64,000 bases of DNA. Source: Streptomyces sp. ATexAB-D23. GTDB lineage: Bacteria > Actinomycetota > Actinomycetes > Streptomycetales > Streptomycetaceae. Location of the stretch: assembly GCF_000373645.1 (NCBI RefSeq), contig NZ_KB892022.1, forward strand, positions 1 through 64,000, in the 5' to 3' direction. The position numbers were made by a program, and so were the translations under genes. This document shows positions 58,395 to 64,000 of this stretch, piece after piece (within the stretch, counting starts at the first letter, position 1; every line of letters begins with the position of its first letter). The notes beneath the pieces were generated by a model. That model searched no databases. It saw only the letters and a list, made by a program, of their open reading frames with translations, and was not told the DNA's origin.

Positions 58395-60342
58395 GATCAT
58401 GACGGCCCCCGCCCGGCCGCAGCCCGCCGCCGGCCCGCATCCGGAGGTGGCGACCGGTCCCGACCTCACCGGGCCGGCCGCCGGGCAGTGGGCCCGAGCG
58501 CTGCGCCCGCTGGTCGCCGCCCGGCCCGGCTCCCTCTCCCTGAACCGCGGCTGGAACCCGGACTGGGAGCGGGAGCAGATGGACGCCGCGTCGGCCGGCG
58601 GCCGGCCGCATCTGTCGGTCCGGCTGTTCGGCGGTGAGGTCCTGATCGGCCCGTACTGGGTCCCCGGGGCGGAGGGCGGCTGCGCGGGCTGTGCGGAGCT
58701 GCGCTCCCGGGTGGTCGCCGGCCATCCGCTGGCCGCCGACCCCCTGCGGCCGGTCTCGCGTCCCGCGATGCGCCGCCCGTTCCTGCTGGAAATGCTGGCC
58801 CCCGTCCTCCGGAGCCTGGACGAACGCCCCCTGGAGGCCGGCGAGTTGTACGCGCTCGGCGGGCCCTCCTCCCGCCGCCATCTGGTCCGGCGCAGCGCCC
58901 GCTGCCGGGTCTGCGCCGCCGACCCCGCCGGGCTCGACCCGGCCCCGCCCGCCCCGTGGCCGGTGCGGCGGATACCCGCCGGACCGGACGGGCCGACGCG
59001 CGGCGCGGACGGTGCGGGGCTGCTCGGCCCCGGACTGCTCCGCGCGCGGACGGTGGACCCCCGGTTCGGGCCGGTCGACCGGGTGGTGCGGGAGGCGTCG
59101 CCGCCGTACGCCATGAGCGTGGCCTCCCTGCCGGAGTCGCTGGCCATGGGCTTCGCCCGCGCGGGGACCTTCGCCGACGCCGAGCCGGTCGCCATCCTGG
59201 AGGCGTACGAGCGGCTGGGGGGCTTCCCCCACGAGGCGGCCGTCGTCGGCCCGGTCAGCTACCGCGAGGTCGCCGACCGGGCCGTGGACCCCGGCACCCT
59301 CGGCCAGTACACCGAGGAGCAGCTGGCCCACCCCGGCAGCCGGGTCACGCCGTACAGCCCGGACACCCCGATGAACTGGGTGTGGGCCCGGGACCTGCAC
59401 GGCGGGCCGTCGTCGCTCGTCCCGGCGGAGATCGGTTTCTACCAGTACGACCACCGGTTCGGGCGGGCGTACGACACGGTGCGCCGCAGCGACTCGCGGG
59501 CACGCACCTTCTACTTCCACGACTCCTCCAGCGGCTGCGCCCTGGGCTCGTCGCCGGAGGAGGCGGTGCTGCACTCGCTGTTCGAACTGGCGGAGCGGGA
59601 CGCCTTCCTGAACGCCTGGCACCGGGCGGCCCCGTTGCCGACGATCGAGCTCTCCTCCGTCACCGATCCGGCCTCGCGGCGGCTGCTGGACCTCATCGAC
59701 GCACACGGCTTCGACGTCCATCTGCTGGTGGCGACCGGCGACATCGACCTCCCGGTCGTCTGGTCGCTCGCGGTGAACCGGGAACAGCCCTTCCCGGCCA
59801 GCTTCTCCGCCGCGGGGTCCGGCTGCGACCCGGTGGCCGTGGCGCGTACGGCCCTGTGGGAGCTGGCGCAGCTGGTCACCGATCCGGTGACCTGGACCCG
59901 CGAGGACATCGAGCCGATGTTCGCCGATCCGTGGCTGGTGGACCAGTTGCACGACCATCTGAAGCTGTACTCGCTGCCGGAGGCGCTGCCGCGCGTCGTC
60001 TCGGTGCTCGGCGGGCGCCGGGTCGCCCTGCGGGACGCCTTTCCCGCCTGGCCGCACCGGCTGCGGGAGGCGGCGGGCGGTGATGTGCGCCGGGCGCTGG
60101 ACTTCACCGCCGGGCTCTTCGCGGACGCCGGGCTCGAACGTGTCCTGATGGTGGACCAGTCCACCCGTGAGCACCGGGACCTGGGGCTCGCGGTCGCCAA
60201 GGCGGTCGTGCCCGGCATCACCCCGATGTGCTTCGGCCAGGCCCAGCAGCGGCTGAGCGGGCTGCCCCGGCTGGCGGCCGCGCTCGCGGGCACCCCCGCG
60301 GAGCACCGTACGGCGCCCTACGACCCCCACCCGTTCCCGTGA
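58384..60342 (+). CDS. YcaO-domain azoline cyclodehydratase
   Basis: A 652-residue TOMM cyclodehydratase (TbtG/LazE type) that forms thiazolines/oxazolines from Cys/Ser with ATP. An N-terminal part carries CxxC pairs (GGCAGCAELRSR, ARCRVCAADP) for a structural zinc. The YcaO domain has SSSGCALGSSPEEAVLHSLF and ELAERDAFLNAWHR (ATP/Mg site) and ends in PHPFP, the PxPxP C terminus typical of TOMM YcaO enzymes. ATG 58384 has GAGGAG upstream. Confidence 0.9.
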   Translation: MPGEIMTAPARPQPAAGPHPEVATGPDLTGPAAGQWARALRPLVAARPGSLSLNRGWNPDWEREQMDAASAGGRPHLSVRLFGGEVLIGPYWVPGAEGGCAGCAELRSRVVAGHPLAADPLRPVSRPAMRRPFLLEMLAPVLRSLDERPLEAGELYALGGPSSRRHLVRRSARCRVCAADPAGLDPAPPAPWPVRRIPAGPDGPTRGADGAGLLGPGLLRARTVDPRFGPVDRVVREASPPYAMSVASLPESLAMGFARAGTFADAEPVAILEAYERLGGFPHEAAVVGPVSYREVADRAVDPGTLGQYTEEQLAHPGSRVTPYSPDTPMNWVWARDLHGGPSSLVPAEIGFYQYDHRFGRAYDTVRRSDSRARTFYFHDSSSGCALGSSPEEAVLHSLFELAERDAFLNAWHRAAPLPTIELSSVTDPASRRLLDLIDAHGFDVHLLVATGDIDLPVVWSLAVNREQPFPASFSAAGSGCDPVAVARTALWELAQLVTDPVTWTREDIEPMFADPWLVDQLHDHLKLYSLPEALPRVVSVLGGRRVALRDAFPAWPHRLREAAGGDVRRALDFTAGLFADAGLERVLMVDQSTREHRDLGLAVAKAVVPGITPMCFGQAQQRLSGLPRLAAALAGTPAEHRTAPYDPHPFP

Positions 60343-60356
60343 CCGCGGAGGCAGCT

Positions 60357-61877
60357 GTGAACGTACCGGAAGCCCCCGCGCCGGACCGTGCGGGCCCGGT
60401 GCCCGAGGACGCGGACACGATGGCCCGGGACCGGATGTGGTACCTGTTCGCCGCCGGGGCCGACCGGCCGGCCGAGCCGCCGATGCCGCCGGACGCGGAG
60501 CCGCCGCCCGGCGTGCCGGTCTCCGCCCTGCCGGTGGCCCCCCGGCTGCCCGGCACCGCCCGGTTCGACGACCTCACCGCGCTGCCGCCGGGAACGGTCG
60601 ACCTGCTGGAGGACGCCCCCTTCCCGGCCGGCCGGATCTCGGGCGTACCGGAGGACCGGGCACTGGCACACGCGCTGGTCGCCGCCTTCGGGGTGCAGCG
60701 CCGCGAACCGGAGAACCCGTTCAACGACCACCGGGGCTACGCCTCGGTGCGGGCCAAGTTCCCGGTGCAGGTCCTCGTCAACGACCGGGGCAGGCGGCAG
60801 GTGTTCGACCCGTACCGGCGGGCGCTGGCCGGGCTGTCCGGCGCCTCGTCGGCGCCCTCGGCGGCCCGGGAGGTGCTGCTCACCGGGCGCTTCACCCGGC
60901 TCCCCGCCACGTACCGCTGGTACCGGGGCTCGCTGGTGCAGCTGGAGCTGGGCATCGCGCTGCGCGCGCTGTGCGTGGCCCTCGAACTGCTGGGAATCCC
61001 GGCGCGGGTGCGGTTTCCCGGGCCCGGCGCCCGGCAACGGCTCGCGGAGTTCGGCCTCACGCCCAGCTGGGAGTGGACCCTGCCGGTGGTGGTCGAGCTG
61101 GCCGGGGACGCCTCCGCGGGGCCGGCCGGTCCGGACCACGGCCCGGCCGAGGCGGTGCCGGACCGGGTGATGGCCGATGTGGTGGAGATGAACCGCGCCC
61201 AGGAGTTCCCCGCCGCCGCGTCCCCGGTGGACACGGCCATCGCGTCCACCGCGCCGGACACCGGCCGGTCCTGGGCGGAGGTGCTGTGGCAGCGCACCTC
61301 GGGACGGATGCCGCGCGGCCTGTTCGGGAACAACGCCCGGCCGCGCACCGTACCGGGCGAGGTGCTGGACACCGCGCGCGACTGGCTGCTGACGCCCCCG
61401 CCGGGCGCCGGACCTCGGGCGGCGGCCGGGGCGCTGCGCGTCACCGCCGTCACCCAGTCGGTGACCGGCCACCCCGACGGGGTGTACGAGGTGACCCCCT
61501 CGGCCTACACCCCGCGCGCCACCGGTCCCGGCGTACCGGCCCGGCTGGAGGAGATCTACGGCTACCCCCTGGCGCCGGGCAACGGCTGCGACGTACGGCA
61601 CGCGTCCGTGCTGTGGTTCCTGTCGTTCCGGCCCCGGGAACTGGCCGCGCACCTCGGCACCAGCGGCTGGACGGCGGCGCAGTACGCCTGCGGCTGGGCC
61701 GTGCACGGACTGACGCTGGCAGCGGCGTCCGCGGGCCTCTACGCGCGCCCGGTGCGGGCGTTCCGTGAGGCGCCCGCACGCCGCATCCTCGGGCTGCCGT
61801 CCGACGAGATGGTGGTCCTCGCAGTGATCAGCGGGACGTCGAGGTTCAGCGGCCCGCTGCTCGACCTGCGGCAGTGA
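60357..61877 (+). CDS. SagB-type FMN azoline dehydrogenase
   Basis: A 506-residue nitroreductase-fold protein (TbtE type) that oxidises azolines to thiazoles/oxazoles. Evidence: MARDRMWYLFAAGADRPAEP, DVRHASVLWFLSFRPRELAA and WTAAQYACGWAVHGLTLAAA, which form the C-terminal FMN dehydrogenase-like half, and the position after a YcaO gene. GTG 60357, preceded by GGAGG, was chosen over GTG 60339. A 20-bp tandem duplication marks its 3' end. Confidence 0.83.
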   Translation: MNVPEAPAPDRAGPVPEDADTMARDRMWYLFAAGADRPAEPPMPPDAEPPPGVPVSALPVAPRLPGTARFDDLTALPPGTVDLLEDAPFPAGRISGVPEDRALAHALVAAFGVQRREPENPFNDHRGYASVRAKFPVQVLVNDRGRRQVFDPYRRALAGLSGASSAPSAAREVLLTGRFTRLPATYRWYRGSLVQLELGIALRALCVALELLGIPARVRFPGPGARQRLAEFGLTPSWEWTLPVVVELAGDASAGPAGPDHGPAEAVPDRVMADVVEMNRAQEFPAAASPVDTAIASTAPDTGRSWAEVLWQRTSGRMPRGLFGNNARPRTVPGEVLDTARDWLLTPPPGAGPRAAAGALRVTAVTQSVTGHPDGVYEVTPSAYTPRATGPGVPARLEEIYGYPLAPGNGCDVRHASVLWFLSFRPRELAAHLGTSGWTAAQYACGWAVHGLTLAAASAGLYARPVRAFREAPARRILGLPSDEMVVLAVISGTSRFSGPLLDLRQ

Positions 61878-61898
61878 CGCTCGACCTCCGGCAGTGAA
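61859..61898 (+). repeat. 20-bp tandem duplication at a gene boundary
   Basis: Two 20-bp units (61859-61878 and 61879-61898) differ at two bases (G/C at position 10 and C/A at the last). The first includes the dehydrogenase stop codon, so the second is noncoding spacer. Confidence 0.7.
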
Positions 61899-61920
61899 TG
61901 AGAGAACGGAGACAACAACG

Positions 61921-62955
61921 GTGCAGTCCACATCCACCGGTCGCACGGCATCCCGGACAGCTCACTGGCCGGCTCCCGAGGCGGCGGCCTCCCAGGAACC
62001 GGGCCCCGCGGTCCAGTGGCGTTCCTGGCACCTCCACATCGGGTCCATGGCGCGGTCCGCGCACGACCGGGTGGTCACCGACGTCATCGGCCCCGCGGTG
62101 GACCTGTTTCCCGGCCGCCCCTGGTTCTTCATCCGGTACTGGCAGCACGGGCCGCATCTGCGGCTGCGGGTCGGCGGGCTGACCGCCTCGGAGACGGCAC
62201 GCGCCGAGCGGCTGCTCCAGGACCGGCTCGGCCGCGCGACCCCGCTGCTGGAGGGTGAGGAGCCGCTCGACCGGGACACCTATCTGGCGCACGCCCGGCG
62301 GCTGTCGGCGCTGGAGGAGCCGCACCGGGGCGTCCGCCCGGCCGGCCCCCGGGACCCGGGCGTCTACCAGGACACCTACGTCCCGGAGACCGAACGGTAC
62401 GGCGGGCCCGCTCCGATGCCCGCCACGGAGCGGCTGTTCCAGCTCTCCAGCGAACTGGTGCGCGCCTTCCTGCCCCGGTTGCCCGACTCGCGGTCGCGTT
62501 CGGCGATGGCGCTGCGGGCGGCCATGTCCGCCGGTACGGCGCTGGGCGGCCCGGCCGACCAGGCCATGTTCTACGCGCGTGGCCTGGAGGCCCTGCGGCA
62601 GATGGTGGGGGCCGGATTCCGGCTCTCCACCGAGCAGTTGGACCGGCTGTGCGGGTCCAACCCGGGCACCGGAAAACGTCCGGCAGGCGCACCGCCCGCC
62701 GTGGACCCGGCCCAGCACGGCCCGTTCGCGTCCTGGCACACCCTGCTCTGCGACCTGGCCGACCGGGTCCGTACCGAAGGCACCGTCGAACACCCCGGGG
62801 AGGTCTTCTTCTCCCACGTCCACATGCTGCACAACCGCCTCGGACTGACCATGGCCGAGGAACTCCAGACCTACGCCCGGCTGGTCCACCTCTTCCCGCC
62901 TGTGGAGCCCGGCACGCCCGAAGCCCTCGCGCAGCCGGCACCCAAGGAGCACTGA
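61921..62955 (+). CDS. SpaB_C-type elimination enzyme (thiopeptide-type bacteriocin biosynthesis protein)
   Basis: A 344-residue Lant_dehydr_C/TIGR03891 protein (TbtC type) that eliminates glutamate from glutamylated Ser/Thr to give dehydro-amino acids. Canonical motifs: WRSWHLHIGSMARSAHDRVV, RPWFFIRYWQHGPHLRLRV, YVPETERYGGPAPMPATERL and HMLHNRLGLTMAEELQTYAR. GTG 61921 has GGAG 9 nt upstream; GTG 61894 lies in the repeat without a ribosome site. In lactazole clusters this domain is fused to the dehydrogenase; here the two are adjacent separate genes. Confidence 0.87.
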   Translation: MQSTSTGRTASRTAHWPAPEAAASQEPGPAVQWRSWHLHIGSMARSAHDRVVTDVIGPAVDLFPGRPWFFIRYWQHGPHLRLRVGGLTASETARAERLLQDRLGRATPLLEGEEPLDRDTYLAHARRLSALEEPHRGVRPAGPRDPGVYQDTYVPETERYGGPAPMPATERLFQLSSELVRAFLPRLPDSRSRSAMALRAAMSAGTALGGPADQAMFYARGLEALRQMVGAGFRLSTEQLDRLCGSNPGTGKRPAGAPPAVDPAQHGPFASWHTLLCDLADRVRTEGTVEHPGEVFFSHVHMLHNRLGLTMAEELQTYARLVHLFPPVEPGTPEALAQPAPKEH

Positions 62956-63947
62956 TGGCACGCACCCTGCTCACCGAGCCGGCCCCCGCGGCCGCCCCGT
63001 CGGCCGGCGCACCGCCGATGGCCGTCCGGACCATGGGCATGTCCCGGTCCTACGGCGACAAGACCGCGCTGCACCCGATCGATCTGGAGATCCGCGGCGG
63101 CGAGCTGGTCGGCCTGCTGGGGCCCAACGGCGCGGGCAAGTCCACCCTGCTCAGCCTGCTCGTCGGACTGCGCCGGCCGACCTCGGGCCACTGCGAGCTG
63201 TTCGGCGGCGACCCGCGCAAGGCGGTGCACCGCAGGCTGATCGGCGTCACCCCGCAGGAGACCGGGCTGCCCCCCACGCTCCGGGTCGGCGAGGTGGCCG
63301 ACTTCGCCGCCGCGCACTACGAGAACCCGGTCCCCCGGGGCGAACTTCTGGACCACTTCGGGCTGCTGGACAAGGAGCGCCGCCAGACCGGCGGGCTGTC
63401 CGGCGGTGAGAAGCGCCGGCTCGCGGTGGCCCTGGCCTTCGTGGGACGGCCCCGCATGGTGTTCCTCGACGAGCCCACCACCGGGCTCGACGTGGAGACC
63501 CGCCGCACTCTGTGGGAGGTGATCCGCGCCTTCCACGCCGAGGGCGGCACCGTGCTGCTGACCAGTCACTACCTGGAGGAGATCGAGCACCTGGCCGACC
63601 GCGTGGTGGTACTCACCCGGGGCCGGGTCGCCGCCGACGACACGGTGGACGCGCTGCGCGGACTGGTGCGCGCCCAGCGGGTCAGCCTGCTGGCCGACGA
63701 GGTGCCCTCGTTGCCCGGCATCCTCACCTCCGAGCGCGTCGACGGCCGTGTCCATCTGCTGACCCCCGACGCCGACGCGCTGGTGCGCGATCTGGTCATG
63801 AGCGGGGCACCGTTCTCCGGGCTCGAAGTCCGTTCGGCGACGCTGGAAGAGGCGTTCCTCACCCTCGCGGACGAGGCGGAGGCCGACGACGCCCCCGCCG
63901 GCGCGCCCGCGAAGACGACACAGTTGGGAAACGGCCCGTGGCGATAA
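62955..63947 (+). CDS. ABC exporter ATPase
   Basis: A 330-residue ATPase of the drug-export type (CcmA/DrrA-like). Walker A LLGPNGAGKSTLLSLLVG, signature GGLSGGEKRRLAVALAF, Walker B MVFLDEPTTGLDVETR, H-loop VLLTSHYLEEIEHLADR. The C-terminal extension beyond residue ~230 is typical of exporters. TGATG overlap with the previous gene. It probably powers export of, or immunity to, the thiopeptide with the permease that follows. Confidence 0.88.
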   Translation: MARTLLTEPAPAAAPSAGAPPMAVRTMGMSRSYGDKTALHPIDLEIRGGELVGLLGPNGAGKSTLLSLLVGLRRPTSGHCELFGGDPRKAVHRRLIGVTPQETGLPPTLRVGEVADFAAAHYENPVPRGELLDHFGLLDKERRQTGGLSGGEKRRLAVALAFVGRPRMVFLDEPTTGLDVETRRTLWEVIRAFHAEGGTVLLTSHYLEEIEHLADRVVVLTRGRVAADDTVDALRGLVRAQRVSLLADEVPSLPGILTSERVDGRVHLLTPDADALVRDLVMSGAPFSGLEVRSATLEEAFLTLADEAEADDAPAGAPAKTTQLGNGPWR

Positions 63948-64000
63948 GCACACCTGAGACGGCAAGCACCTCCGAGGCGGCACCCGCCGGTCTGCTGCCC
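63938..64000 (+). CDS. Probable ABC permease, N-terminal fragment
   Basis: GTG 63938 opens a frame overlapping the ATPase stop by 10 bp and running off the window (MAISTPETASTSEAAPAGLL). Only 21 residues are visible and they are not diagnostic; the assignment rests on position after the exporter ATPase. Confidence 0.5.
   Translation, partial: MAISTPETASTSEAAPAGLLP

Overview
The window is chromosomal DNA of a Streptomyces (or a very close relative). GC content is very high, genes overlap by ATGA/GTGA, many starts are GTG, and the marker families are actinobacterial: conservons (Cvn), WhiB7-type resistance genes, a mycothiol-dependent isomerase and a Zur-controlled set of zinc-free ribosomal proteins. 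No tRNA, rRNA, insertion sequence or CRISPR array was seen.

Layout. 0-10 kb: the end of etfA; a macrolide-type glycosyltransferase behind a short leader ORF; a broken sigma-factor pseudogene; a secreted lipase divergent from a methyltransferase; a membrane protein; and an AraC regulator with a UvrA-like drug-resistance ATPase. 10-18 kb: a two-gene sensor/roadblock pair (the sensor carries a TTA codon) followed by a branched-chain amino-acid type ABC transporter whose two permeases are fused. 18-25 kb: a flavin monooxygenase, then a complete conservon cvnABCDE ending in a CYP157-like/CYP154-like P450 pair.

25-41 kb is a catabolic island. A minus-strand operon encodes two phosphotriesterase-family proteins (one has lost all metal ligands), a flavin monooxygenase, an alpha/beta hydrolase, an MBL-fold hydrolase and a CocE-type esterase. 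A second minus-strand operon encodes the gentisate pathway (3-hydroxybenzoate 6-hydroxylase, gentisate dioxygenase, mycothiol-dependent maleylpyruvate isomerase, fumarylpyruvate hydrolase) plus a 3-oxoacid CoA-transferase. A TetR regulator, an IclR regulator and an MFS transporter complete it. A dyad element with constant 19-bp spacing recurs in front of the lactonase operon, the TetR gene and the MFS gene, so these probably form one regulon.

41-52 kb: a CDGSH protein, a HemK-like methyltransferase, two SDRs, a carotenoid-desaturase-like flavoenzyme, a CsoR/CstR-like regulator with its palindromic operator, smaller enzymes, and the zinc-starvation ribosomal cluster (S14, L28, L33, L31, a COG0523 protein, L32) around a Zur box. 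52.8 kb to the end: most of a thiopeptide (RiPP) biosynthetic cluster, with a divergent SpaB_C protein (probable pyridine synthase), a LanB glutamylation enzyme, an E1-like partner, a YcaO cyclodehydratase, an azoline dehydrogenase, an elimination enzyme and an ABC exporter that runs off the edge. No precursor peptide was found inside the window.

The observations judged most worth following are the attenuator-like leader of the glycosyltransferase, the inactive-looking phosphotriesterase paired with an active one, the three-promoter dyad regulon, and the thiopeptide cluster.
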